Positions 1 to 5,972 of a stretch of DNA of 17,968 bases are shown one piece after another. The position numbers and the translations under genes were made by a program. The DNA is from Clostridiales bacterium (GTDB taxonomy: Bacteria; Bacillota; Clostridia; Christensenellales; JAISNN01). The stretch spans positions 1-17,968 of the forward strand of contig JAITOQ010000082.1 of assembly GCA_031289865.1 (NCBI GenBank), given 5' to 3'. Under the pieces are notes generated by a model that saw only the letters and a list, made by a program, of their open reading frames with translations, was not told the origin of the DNA and made no database searches. Position 1 is the first letter of the stretch, and each line of letters opens with the position of its first letter.

Positions 1-309
1 AAGGAATTGGCGAAAGAAGCTTACTTTTTAGCTTTCGCAAACCCGAATGATGGAAAAATGTATTTTTGTTTTGCGCCTATCACAAAGCCTTTATCAATAG
101 AAATTATGCAATTCAATCATTCTGAAATTAGCGTTTATACTTATCATGACTATAATGCAAGATCTATTGCACAACAAGCAGGGCAGAATTTTTCCCCTAT
201 TCATGATTTTGCAACAAAATCCGGTTATTTTAATCATTATCACATGGGAGACCGTCCTCATGAGGTTTCTTACTCGCATGCTTTTTATGGATTACCAATA
301 TTTTTTTAA
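1..309 (+). CDS. 3' end of a probable polymorphic (RHS-type) toxin gene
   Basis: The reading frame is open from base 1, so the gene probably starts upstream of the window. A TTG at 7 is in frame but has no convincing ribosome site. The visible ~102 residues are soluble and rich in His and Tyr. The pattern VYTYHDYNARSIAQQAG, then a GYFNHYH block, then HAFYGLP near the end resembles C-terminal toxin modules of RHS/polymorphic toxins, which often carry a tyrosine- and alanine-rich stretch followed by HYH and H.(F/W)YG. I recognise the general look but cannot name a family, and any nuclease activity is inference. Two tandem paralogous small genes follow 12 bases later, the usual layout of a toxin tip plus immunity genes. 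The region is AT-rich compared with the rest of the window, which suggests acquisition by transfer. It could instead be an unrelated small protein. Confidence 0.55.
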   Translation, partial: KELAKEAYFLAFANPNDGKMYFCFAPITKPLSIEIMQFNHSEISVYTYHDYNARSIAQQAGQNFSPIHDFATKSGYFNHYHMGDRPHEVSYSHAFYGLPIFF

Positions 310-321
310 GGACGGAAAATT

Positions 322-801
322 ATGAGTGTAGCATATTTCATTGCGTCGGATAAACCTTTTTCAAAGAATGTTTACGAATACAAGTATATCCTTGACGGCT
401 TAAAAGCCGATGATATGTGGTATGACAGTAAAATATCGTTTGACGAAACACTTTGGGAATCGGAAGATAAAGCAATAGGTCCTCTTTTTAAAGGGCTTTA
501 TCGGTATTCGATTAGGAGTGCGGCACCTTTCGGCTTTGAAAAAAATTTAATACGCGCAGATATACAATATTATGATTACGCAAAAAAACAAATTGTTTGG
601 CTTAAGTCATTTCTCAAAAAGCACTTAAAAAAGGCGAAAACCATTTTTATTGTTAAATTGGTCTTGGGGCATGAGAACGATTATGCGAGGCTACGGATAC
701 GAAAGATAGATATAAACGATTTTAATGTCGAAGACAGAGAAGAATTTTTATTTGACGGTAATTTTATATATCAATTTGTTGATAATGGGGTGAGCGTATG
801 A
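322..801 (+). CDS. Putative immunity protein, first of two tandem paralogues
   Basis: This is a 159-residue soluble protein with no signal peptide or membrane segment. Its start at 322 is preceded by TAAGGACGG, which overlaps the stop of the upstream gene. It is a clear paralogue of the next gene: both begin with (V/T).YFIA(S/T)DKPF.K, share an LF......Y.......FGF.K-type block, then a W(L/F).SF(L/I)K.HL.(K/E)A.(T/N).F(I/V).KLV(L/I)G block near residues 93-117, and end in YQFVDN. I recognise no characterised family. Immunity is inferred from position: short genes overlapping or tightly spaced behind a toxin-like 3' end, in duplicate. The stop overlaps the start of the next gene by 4 bases (ATGA), so the two are translationally coupled. 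The alternative is an unrelated conserved hypothetical pair. Confidence 0.7.
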   Translation: MSVAYFIASDKPFSKNVYEYKYILDGLKADDMWYDSKISFDETLWESEDKAIGPLFKGLYRYSIRSAAPFGFEKNLIRADIQYYDYAKKQIVWLKSFLKKHLKKAKTIFIVKLVLGHENDYARLRIRKIDINDFNVEDREEFLFDGNFIYQFVDNGVSV

Positions 802-1283
802 ATACGGTATATTTTATCGCGACGGACAAGCCTTTTGAAAAGACGTTGTTTCAATATTCGGACATCATAAAGGACTTAGAACAAGACAGCGTTTTATGTT
901 GTTCGGGGATTTTATTGGACGACAAAATCGACGATATAGAAGCGGCAACGGTGGGCAATTTATTTCAGCAACAGCATATTTACGCTTTTAGGGGAATTTT
1001 CGGATTATATTTTGACAAGTCCGTAAAGGAGGAAAACGAAAAGGATTATCCATATTTAAAAAATCAAATGATATGGTTTCAATCCTTTATAAAAGATCAT
1101 TTAGCTGAGGCGCATAATGTTTTTGTCACAAAGTTGGTGATCGGTAGGCAAGTGAATTATTTCAGAATGAAAAACCGATACATTGATATTGACAACCTTC
1201 ATGTAGAAGCTAAAGACGAGTTTGACTTCGATTACGGAACCGTCTATCAATTCGTCGACAATTCGCGGAATAGGATATATTAG
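798..1283 (+). CDS. Putative immunity protein, second of two tandem paralogues
   Basis: This is a 161-residue soluble protein that starts inside the stop of its neighbour (ATGA overlap), so it is co-transcribed and probably translated by coupling. It shares with the upstream gene the N-terminal YFIATDKPF motif, the central IWFQSFIKDHLAEA block and the C-terminal YQFVDN. The middle (residues 30-75) has diverged strongly, as expected if the two recognise different toxin variants. No catalytic motif is visible. Duplicated immunity genes with diverged recognition surfaces are common behind polymorphic toxins; that this is such a case is inference from context. The gene is AT-rich like its two upstream neighbours. 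Confidence 0.7.
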   Translation: MNTVYFIATDKPFEKTLFQYSDIIKDLEQDSVLCCSGILLDDKIDDIEAATVGNLFQQQHIYAFRGIFGLYFDKSVKEENEKDYPYLKNQMIWFQSFIKDHLAEAHNVFVTKLVIGRQVNYFRMKNRYIDIDNLHVEAKDEFDFDYGTVYQFVDNSRNRIY

Positions 1284-1323
1284 CTTTAATGCAATAAAAG
1301 CGGAGGATATGCCTTTTGGGGGG

Positions 1324-1352
1324 TTGCCTTAGAGCAAGGTATCTCTTAATAC
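1324..1352 (+). promoter_or_regulatory. Possible promoter of the serine protease gene
   Basis: TTGCCT (1324-1329) and TAATAC (1347-1352) are separated by 17 bases. This is a plausible but weak sigma-A-type promoter upstream of the protease gene; each hexamer departs from consensus at one or two positions. Confidence 0.25.
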
Positions 1353-1384
1353 ATAGCGAAGCGTCGTAAATAATAACTTATTTA

Positions 1385-1420
1385 TTTTTGCGCTTGTCGA
1401 TTTTTCGGCAAGCGTAAAAA
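1385..1420 (+). other. Strong stem-loop just upstream of the protease gene
   Basis: CGCTTGTCG (1391-1399) pairs with CGGCAAGCG (1406-1414), with one G·U and a 6-base loop, and the stem can be extended by TTTTT (1385-1389) against AAAAA (1416-1420). The base of the stem lies about 14 bases before the ribosome site. It is not a classic intrinsic terminator because neither strand has a U-tract after the stem. It may tune expression of the next gene or mark the end of the immunity operon. Confidence 0.45.
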
Positions 1421-1437
1421 AATACACATAAAAAGGA

Positions 1438-2202
1438 ATGAATTTAAAAATGCAAAACAGCAAAAGAGAAAAGCTTGTTTATACCGATATAGGTGAAAAC
1501 GGTATCCGTATTCCGTTTTGGGTGATTATAGCAGTAACTTGTTGTCTTATTCTTTTTTTCGGGGTATATACGGCGAGCGCAACTCCGTCTTCGGAAAGGG
1601 TTTTTGAAAATAATTTTGAAAGCGTCGTTGAAGTAAAAGCGGAAACGGGCGACCGTGTACGGTCGTTTGGGTCGGCAGTTTTGGTCAAAAAAGACGGCTT
1701 GTTTGTCACGAACGCACATGTGGTTACTTATAACGAATCGAGCCGTACGGTTGAATTTGAGGCTTATTATATTCGGTTTGCGTTTGAATCCGATTACCGA
1801 TCGGTTGAATTGATAAAATACAATACGGACTTGGACGTTGCGGTTATAAGACTGAAAGAAATGCCGTCGTTCGGACTAAAATCCGTTTCTGTCGGACATA
1901 CGGAGGGATTGAAAGCGGGGGTTGTCGTATATGCGGTCGGAAACGCTATGAATTACGGACTTTCTATCACGCAAGGAATTGTAGGGATTCCGTCGGTCGA
2001 GATTGAATATGCAGATCAAAAGCGGCGTGTAATTCAATGCGACCTCACAATCGCCGACGGAAACAGCGGCGGGGCGTTACTTGACGCACGCGGAAAATGG
2101 ATCGGAATCACGACATTTAGGACAAAAGATTCAAAAGGTGTCGTTATATACGGTTTGGCATATTGCATTCCCGTCGAGATCGTTTTGGAATACGTCGGTT
2201 AA
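1438..2202 (+). CDS. Membrane-anchored trypsin-like serine protease (HtrA/S1C-like, no PDZ)
   Basis: The 254-residue protein has one membrane segment (about residues 26-46) followed by a chymotrypsin-fold protease domain, so the catalytic part should lie outside the membrane. The catalytic triad is readable: His94 in TNAHVV, Asp133 in DLDVAVIRL and Ser210 in DGNSGGALL. These match the DegP/HtrA group of family S1. The PDZ domain usual in HtrA is absent: the protein ends about 44 residues after the serine. A ribosome site AGGA directly abuts the ATG at 1438, so the in-frame ATG at 1450 (residue 5), 12 bases downstream of it, may be the true start. It lies after the toxin/immunity cluster, but no functional tie is visible. 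Its likely role is surface or envelope protein processing; the substrate is unknown. Confidence 0.85.
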   Translation: MNLKMQNSKREKLVYTDIGENGIRIPFWVIIAVTCCLILFFGVYTASATPSSERVFENNFESVVEVKAETGDRVRSFGSAVLVKKDGLFVTNAHVVTYNESSRTVEFEAYYIRFAFESDYRSVELIKYNTDLDVAVIRLKEMPSFGLKSVSVGHTEGLKAGVVVYAVGNAMNYGLSITQGIVGIPSVEIEYADQKRRVIQCDLTIADGNSGGALLDARGKWIGITTFRTKDSKGVVIYGLAYCIPVEIVLEYVG

Positions 2203-2225
2203 AAACAAAGGATTAAATGGTTGCC

Positions 2226-2663
2226 TTATTCGTCGCGCCCTATTAGGTAGTCGATTGTGCAGTCGAGGATTGAGGATAGCTCGATTAACGTCGGGAGAAC
2301 GGGGTCGGCACCTAAATCCCATGTTCGGAAATACATGCCGTCGTAACGGCTGATTTTTCTTATAGAATAGGTCGTAATTCCCCTTTCTTTCATGACGGCG
2401 CGCAGACGTAGGGAAAATTTGGGGCGGGGGTTCGGCTCGACCGTGCGGTTGTCGCCGCTCCTGCCTATCAAAAATTCGATAGTACAATGAAAAAAATCGG
2501 CGCAAGCGGCTAAGTTTGAGAGAAATATCCGATCTGACGCCAACTTCCAACGATAGACCGTCGTCCGCGAAACCCCGATCGCCGCGGCGAACTCTTCGGG
2601 CGTTAGCTTTCTGTCAAACAGTAATTCGTTAAAGCGTTCACTAAAATTTGAGATTGGTTCCAT
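2226..2663 (-). CDS. Transcription regulator made of two fused XRE (Cro/C1) domains
   Basis: This is a 145-residue protein. Residues ~7-67 form one XRE helix-turn-helix domain, with the helix-turn-helix around TPEEFAAAIGVSRTTVYRWK at 21-40. Residues ~83-143 repeat the same fold. The repeat is plain from the ends of the two halves: CTIEFLIGR (60-68) and CTIDYLIGR (135-143), each preceded by an L....L.D/C helix. The second helix-turn-helix (TTYSIRKISRYDGMYFRTW) has drifted from the first. A single chain with two such domains could bind DNA as a pseudo-dimer; this is inference. It is transcribed away from the 55-residue gene at 2820, and a palindrome lies in the shared upstream region, which suggests local or auto-regulation. 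The end is 23 bases from the convergent protease gene. Confidence 0.85.
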   Translation of the reverse strand: MEPISNFSERFNELLFDRKLTPEEFAAAIGVSRTTVYRWKLASDRIFLSNLAACADFFHCTIEFLIGRSGDNRTVEPNPRPKFSLRLRAVMKERGITTYSIRKISRYDGMYFRTWDLGADPVLPTLIELSSILDCTIDYLIGRDE

Positions 2664-2683
2664 AGAGAAAAAAGTACCTTTTT

Positions 2684-2708
2684 GGCGAAAAAAGTCGTTT
2701 TTTACGCC
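2684..2708. promoter_or_regulatory. Palindrome, candidate operator of the double-XRE regulator
   Basis: GGCGAAAAAA and TTTTTTACGCC form an inverted repeat with a 4-base centre (GTCG) and one unpaired base. It lies 21 bases upstream of the regulator start, between the divergent genes. GAAAAAAGT occurs here and again at about 2667-2675, so a second half-site may exist. XRE proteins usually bind such dyads; binding here is inferred. Confidence 0.4.
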
Positions 2709-2746
2709 ACTTTATAAATATTATGTGAAATGCACGGGAAAAATGC

Positions 2747-2775
2747 TGGACAATCCCGCGCATTTAACATATAAT
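2747..2775 (+). promoter_or_regulatory. Sigma-A-type promoter of the 55-residue gene
   Basis: TGGACA (2747-2752) and a perfect TATAAT (2770-2775) are separated by exactly 17 bases. The start codon follows at 2820, giving a leader of about 37 bases with a strong ribosome site at 2806-2812. Confidence 0.75.
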
Positions 2776-2819
2776 ATTATTGGTCGTTCGTTTAGATAAT
2801 ATAATTTGGAGGTTTTTTT

Positions 2820-2987
2820 ATGAGCGAAACAGAAAGAATTGCACTTTTTTTAAGCGGCGAAAGCGTGTACGAGATCGACGGGGTAAAGGATATTATATGT
2901 CCCGATTCGTTGAGTTCTTTTGTAATCGTTATGAAGAACGATGAGAAGTATTTGGTTGACGTGACAAAATATGAGGATTATCGTTAA
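2820..2987 (+). CDS. Small protein of unknown function (55 residues)
   Basis: The gene is supported by a near-consensus promoter, a TTGGAGG ribosome site (2806-2812) 7 bases before the ATG, and a clean frame to TAA at 2985-2987. The protein is acidic and soluble, with alternating hydrophobic stretches (SSFVIVMKNDEKYLVDV, near 31-48) suggestive of a small beta sheet. No family is recognised. It is divergent from the double-XRE regulator and could be under its control. It ends just before a type-D hairpin element shared with the convergent flippase gene. Confidence 0.7.
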   Translation: MSETERIALFLSGESVYEIDGVKDIICPDSLSSFVIVMKNDEKYLVDVTKYEDYR

Positions 2988-2997
2988 ATTGCCGACG

Positions 2998-3029
2998 TTT
3001 GAGATTCTTCGCTGCGCTCAGAATGACAC
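2998..3029 (+). repeat. Type-D dispersed hairpin element
   Basis: This copy has the type-D core GAGATTCTTCGCTGCGCTCA followed by GAATGAC. It forms an imperfect hairpin (ATTCT with AGAAT, then GC with GC). It lies in the convergent gap and overlaps the last codons of the flippase gene, whose stop at 3018-3020 is inside the element. A T-rich run follows on the plus strand, so it may help to end transcription of the small gene. Confidence 0.8.
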
Positions 3030-4553
3030 TGACTTTTTTCTTTTTGCCCGTTGCGAGGACGTTGAGTTGTTGCGCTTTTTTAAGAAGCCTTGTATGTCGA
3101 CAAGGTCAAAGCACCATACGAGAGTGAGGTAGAGGAGAGCGGCGACCGCCATGCAGAGGACGGTGGCGACGGTTTCGTTCAAGACACTCGCGGCGATATT
3201 GCGGAGCCAAACGGCGATAAAGGCGGTAGGTCCGCAAAATGCGGCGGCGAGAACCGTCGTTTTGAGAAAGGCGAGGCTCATGCCTATATGCTTTTTCATG
3301 AGACGGAGATTCATGACGCTTGTGACCGTATAGCACGCGCCCGTACCGACGGCGACGGCGTATATTCCGATATATTTTGGGAGAAAAAAGACGAGGACAA
3401 TCATCAGCGCCGTACCGAGGATAAAGCTCAAAAAGGATTTTCCTTCGAGTCCGATAGAATTTAGGACGGTTGCGCCGATTTGATTGATACCTATCGGGAG
3501 CATCAGAATTGCCGAAAAACGGAGATACAGACCCGCCGCCGCGTCATTGTAGAGGAGTACTCCGATTTCTTTGCCAAAAGGGAGATAGACCGCGAGAAAA
3601 AGCCCCGTAATGAGGACGGAAGCGGAGAGAGAACGGTTGATTTTTTGGGAGAGGAGAGAGGGATTGGCTTTTTTGTCCGATGCGAGTTCGGGAATGAGGA
3701 CGACGGCAATCGAGCCGATGAGAGCGAGAGGTGCGAGGAGTAGCGGAATAGCCATACCCGCGACGCGCCCGTATTCGGCGGTCGCTTGAGTCGCGGACAC
3801 GCCCGCCGCAACGAGCCTTTGCGGGATAATTACGGCTGAAAGAGAGCCGACGATATTCCCGAATACGCGCATGGCGGTGATAGGCGCGGCGGATTTTACG
3901 GTGGTTTTTATGTCGCGGGGCGCGGTGAATCGCCCGCCTTTTATGAAATACAAGAGCGCGAGAGTGAGCGCGGAGGCGGCGTCGGAGACAAGAAACGCAA
4001 GCGCAATCCCCGTCGCGCCGTTTACCGCGGAGATGACCCCGCCAGCGAATAGGACGGAAAAAACGATACGGAAAACCTCTTCGAGAAGCTCTGTAAAGCC
4101 GAATACGAGAAAGCGTTTCCGTCCCCAAAACCAACCGCGGAGGACACAGTAGACCGTCGTCGAAAAAAGCGCGGGAAGCATGATTTGAAAGATAGGAATG
4201 ACGCGCTTGTCGGCAAACATGAGATTAAAAATTTTTGGGAAAGCAAAAAACACTACGGTCACGGCGGCTGAAATCAACAGCCCGACGACCGCCGCGGAGG
4301 ACACGAGACTAAATTCTTTCCGTTCGTTTCCGTCGCCCGTGATTTCCGCGACGCGGCGCGAAACCGCGAGAGGGAGACCCGACGCGGGGAACGCGGCAAA
4401 GAGAAAGAATATGGATATCCCTATTTGGTATAGTCCGACCGCGTCCGCGCCGTATGCGCGGGAGAGATAAATCTTAAACACAAATGAAAGGACGCGTGTC
4501 ACGATGGACAGTACGCTGACGAGCGCGACGGCTTGAAAAACGGATTTTTTCAT
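3018..4553 (-). CDS. SpoVB/MOP-superfamily lipid-linked oligosaccharide flippase
   Basis: This is a 511-residue polytopic membrane protein with about 14 hydrophobic segments. The N-terminal stretch (TRVLSFVFKIYLSRAYGADAVGLYQ) and a central EYGRVAGMAIPLLLAP block are typical of the SpoVB branch of the MOP flippases, related to MurJ. Such proteins move lipid-linked precursors across the cytoplasmic membrane; in Bacillus SpoVB acts in spore cortex formation, while relatives serve vegetative wall or polysaccharide synthesis. Which applies here cannot be told from sequence. The start has AAAAAAAGG about 11 bases upstream. The basic tail ends in residues SVSF and a stop contributed by a type-D repeat, so the original C-terminus may have been altered by that insertion. 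No operon partner is visible on this strand. Confidence 0.88.
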   Translation of the reverse strand: MKKSVFQAVALVSVLSIVTRVLSFVFKIYLSRAYGADAVGLYQIGISIFFLFAAFPASGLPLAVSRRVAEITGDGNERKEFSLVSSAAVVGLLISAAVTVVFFAFPKIFNLMFADKRVIPIFQIMLPALFSTTVYCVLRGWFWGRKRFLVFGFTELLEEVFRIVFSVLFAGGVISAVNGATGIALAFLVSDAASALTLALLYFIKGGRFTAPRDIKTTVKSAAPITAMRVFGNIVGSLSAVIIPQRLVAAGVSATQATAEYGRVAGMAIPLLLAPLALIGSIAVVLIPELASDKKANPSLLSQKINRSLSASVLITGLFLAVYLPFGKEIGVLLYNDAAAGLYLRFSAILMLPIGINQIGATVLNSIGLEGKSFLSFILGTALMIVLVFFLPKYIGIYAVAVGTGACYTVTSVMNLRLMKKHIGMSLAFLKTTVLAAAFCGPTAFIAVWLRNIAASVLNETVATVLCMAVAALLYLTLVWCFDLVDIQGFLKKRNNSTSSQRAKRKKSVSF

Positions 4554-4601
4554 GATATTTTTGCCTTTTTTTGTCGGAGTTTTTTAAAAAACGTCGAAAT
4601 G

Positions 4602-4645
4602 ATTTTACGGCTCAGAGCGTTTAAATGTCAATTTGTTAAAAACGA
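4602..4645. repeat. Imperfect direct repeat, left copy (flanks LysM gene)
   Basis: GCGTTTAAATG with its flanks (CAG.GCGTTTAAATG.CA..TT.TTAAAAA.ACGA) recurs after the LysM gene at 5069-5116. The two copies differ at several positions, so this is an old duplication or a shared AT-rich motif. Confidence 0.5.
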
Positions 4646-4689
4646 AAAAACGCTCAATTTTTACCGCAAGGAGCGAAAAAGGAATTTTT

Positions 4690-4707
4690 GTAATAATAAT
4701 TTATTAC
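4690..4707. promoter_or_regulatory. Perfect short palindrome upstream of the LysM gene
   Basis: GTAATAA and TTATTAC are separated by 4 bases, 53 bases before the LysM start codon. It could be an operator half-site pair or simply AT-rich sequence; no bound protein can be named. Confidence 0.3.
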
Positions 4708-4760
4708 GGCGGAGCATAAACTATACCTAATTTCAATAGATAGGGGGAGGGAATAAGGGT

Positions 4761-5054
4761 ATGGAATATGTCGTTCACCGCTTTGAAAAAGGGGATACCT
4801 TGGAGCGGATAGCTAAGAAGTACGGAGTCCCCGTTTCGCTCATTTTGAGGGATAATAACTTAGATTTTGGCGGTATAGAAGCGTTTTTCGGGTTGAGATT
4901 GCTCATTCGGCGCAATCCCGGAACGATCTGTTACGCACAGCCTTTTGACACGATAGAGAGCATTGCAGAGCGTCACGGAGTGACCGCGGAGCGCGTCAGA
5001 GAATTGAACGAGGGGGCTGAAGAGGTGTTTTTTGGGCAGGTGGTTTATTATTGA
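4761..5054 (+). CDS. Small protein made of two LysM domains
   Basis: The protein is 97 residues long. LysM 1 spans about residues 3-50 (F.KGDTLERIAKKYGV....I...NNLD) and LysM 2 about 56-97 (FDTIESIAERHGVTAERVRELN). LysM modules bind N-acetylglucosamine chains of peptidoglycan or chitin-like polymers. No signal peptide or membrane segment is visible, so export would need another route, or the protein acts inside the cell or in the forespore coat, where small LysM proteins such as SafA and YaaH relatives are known. That placement is inference. The start is set by a very strong GGGGGAGG (4743-4750) and a nearer AAGGG. It stands alone between the flippase and a non-coding region, flanked by imperfect direct repeats. 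Confidence 0.85.
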   Translation: MEYVVHRFEKGDTLERIAKKYGVPVSLILRDNNLDFGGIEAFFGLRLLIRRNPGTICYAQPFDTIESIAERHGVTAERVRELNEGAEEVFFGQVVYY

Positions 5055-5068
5055 GCGTTTCGCGTCAG

Positions 5069-5116
5069 ATTTTGCGTTACAGCGCGTTTAAATGACAGAT
5101 TTTTTAAAAAAACGAG
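5069..5116. repeat. Imperfect direct repeat, right copy (flanks LysM gene)
   Basis: This is the partner of the copy at 4602-4645. It shares GCGTTTAAATG and the following T-run/A-run/ACGA, starting just after the LysM stop codon. Confidence 0.5.
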
Positions 5117-5253
5117 CTGTTGAAAGACGGGCGCGGGTGGTCGGGATTTTAGACGATCGGTGCACGGCAAGAGTTTTGGGGGTGAATTTTGGGTGAAAAA
5201 GTGCTTTTTTTTAAAGAATTTTTAAAAAATATGAAAATAGTGCTTTGATTTTG

Positions 5254-5282
5254 TTGACAAAATCTTTTAAAAAACTTATAAT
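5254..5282 (+). promoter_or_regulatory. Perfect consensus sigma-A promoter of an orphan RNA
   Basis: TTGACA (5254-5259) and TATAAT (5277-5282) match consensus at all 12 positions with a 17-base spacer. A- and T-rich tracts upstream could act as an UP element. No protein gene starts downstream before the terminator at 5542-5583, so this promoter probably drives a non-coding RNA starting near 5288-5291. Confidence 0.85.
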
Positions 5283-5391
5283 TCGGTGGTATAGAAACGA
5301 AATTTCAGAAAACAAACAAATTCTTGAGTTTTTATTGCGGAGATTAAAAAACTTGCAAAAAAAACAGCCCGTGGGGGAGTCGCCTTTATAA

Positions 5392-5426
5392 GTTAAAAGT
5401 TGAGAGTTGAAAGTTGAAAATTAAGG
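5392..5426 (+). repeat. Type-A heptamer array (5 units) inside the orphan RNA
   Basis: The units read GTTAAAA, GTTGAGA, GTTGAAA, GTTGAAA, ATTAAGG. The array forms the loop and one edge of an 8-pair hairpin (5379-5386 with 5423-5430) of the predicted RNA. Confidence 0.85.
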
Positions 5427-5541
5427 CGATAAAAGATAGGACACAGACTATTCTCGCGGGTACCGCAAGAGGGGCGCGGACGGAGTACTTCGTAAAGCAC
5501 CTTCATTAAATTTGAGTATTCTCCTTGGATACATTTTTTGG

Positions 5542-5583
5542 AAAACAAATCCCCTCTCGGAAACGCGAGGGGTTTGTTTTTTT
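5542..5583 (+). terminator. Strong intrinsic terminator of the orphan RNA
   Basis: AAACAAA, a bulged T, CCCCTC, one mismatch and CG pair with CG, GAGGGG and TTTGTTT around a GAAA tetraloop. The stem runs into seven T residues (5577-5583). This is a textbook rho-independent terminator on the plus strand. Confidence 0.9.
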
Positions 5584-5618
5584 GAAAACAGTATGAAAGC
5601 GATTCGGAATACTTCTTT

Positions 5619-5653
5619 AGGTAATAGGTAATAAGTAATAGGTAATAAGTAAG
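5619..5653 (+). repeat. Type-C heptamer array (5 units)
   Basis: The units read AGGTAAT, AGGTAAT, AAGTAAT, AGGTAAT, AAGTAAG, followed by GATAA. It is the left arm of a composite with a type-D element and an inverted type-C array. Confidence 0.9.
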
Positions 5654-5671
5654 GATAAGAAAGAGGTGTGA

Positions 5672-5716
5672 ATCGGAGAAATCGTTTGAGATTCTTCGCA
5701 AGCTCAGAATGACATC
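5672..5716 (+). repeat. Type-D dispersed hairpin element
   Basis: ATCGGAGAAATCGTTTGAG is followed by the ATTCTTCGC/AGCTCAGAAT hairpin core and GACA. It lies between two type-C arrays of opposite orientation. Confidence 0.85.
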
Positions 5717-5747
5717 GACCTATTTTTTAATTGGAGCGCAGCGACAC

Positions 5748-5782
5748 CTTACCTATTACTTACTACCTATTACTTATTACTT
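5748..5782 (-). repeat. Type-C heptamer array (5 units), inverted
   Basis: Read on the minus strand, the units are AAGTAAT, AAGTAAT, AGGTAGT, AAGTAAT, AGGTAAG. It can pair with the array at 5619-5653, closing a loop that holds the type-D element. Confidence 0.85.
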
Positions 5783-5821
5783 AAAAAAAGACGCTGTTTT
5801 TGTTTAGGGTTAAAAAAAAAC

Positions 5822-5850
5822 TTGTGTAATGAACGAATATATGGTATAAT
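5822..5850 (+). promoter_or_regulatory. Sigma-A promoter of the M16 peptidase gene
   Basis: TTGTGT (5822-5827) and TATAAT (5845-5850) have a 17-base spacer. The predicted transcript start near 5857 leaves a leader of about 115 bases before the ATG at 5973. Confidence 0.7.
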
Positions 5851-5861
5851 AAAGTGAATTC

Positions 5862-5941
5862 GGTTCTTTTTGCGCTCCGTAACGGGATAGTAAACGGAAT
5901 GCGGATTTTGGAGCGGCGTGCGGAAAAAAGGACAAAGAGCC
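5862..5941 (+). promoter_or_regulatory. Candidate structured 5' leader of the M16 peptidase gene
   Basis: GGTTCTTT (5862-5869) pairs with AAAGAGCC (5934-5941), one G·U, and inside it CGCTCC (5873-5878) pairs with GGAGCG (5910-5915). The start coincides with the predicted transcript start. I recognise no known riboswitch in it, and no terminator hairpin follows. It may be a regulatory leader or a chance fold. Confidence 0.35.
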
Positions 5942-5972
5942 TTATGCGGAATGCACGGAAAAGGGAAACAAA

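Larger units (their letters stand above)
5289..5583 (+). ncRNA. Probable orphan structured non-coding RNA, about 290 bases
   Basis: The unit is defined by a perfect promoter (5254-5282) and a strong intrinsic terminator (5542-5583). No plus-strand frame between them has a start, ribosome site and useful length. Internal structure is visible. GTCGCCTT (5379-5386) pairs with AAGGCGAT (5423-5430) and encloses a type-A heptamer array. CTCGCGG (5453-5460 area) and CCGC.AGAG make a second hairpin. By eye I do not see signature sequences of RNase P RNA, tmRNA, SRP RNA or T-box leaders. 6S RNA is a possible identity because of size and strong promoter, but I cannot show its central bubble. The next gene has its own promoter 240 bases further on, so this is unlikely to be a leader. 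It could be a lineage-specific RNA. Confidence 0.6.

Noticed and set aside
5455..5470. T-box leader, because GGGTACCGC resembles the T-box sequence
   Set aside because: The conserved GGTGGNACCGCG is incomplete, the terminator does not pair with it, and no aminoacyl-tRNA synthetase or amino-acid gene follows.
5393..5701. Minus-strand frame of about 100 residues across the orphan RNA and repeats
   Set aside because: It is stitched from type-A, type-C and type-D repeats and the terminator, with no start context; the plus-strand promoter and terminator explain the region better.
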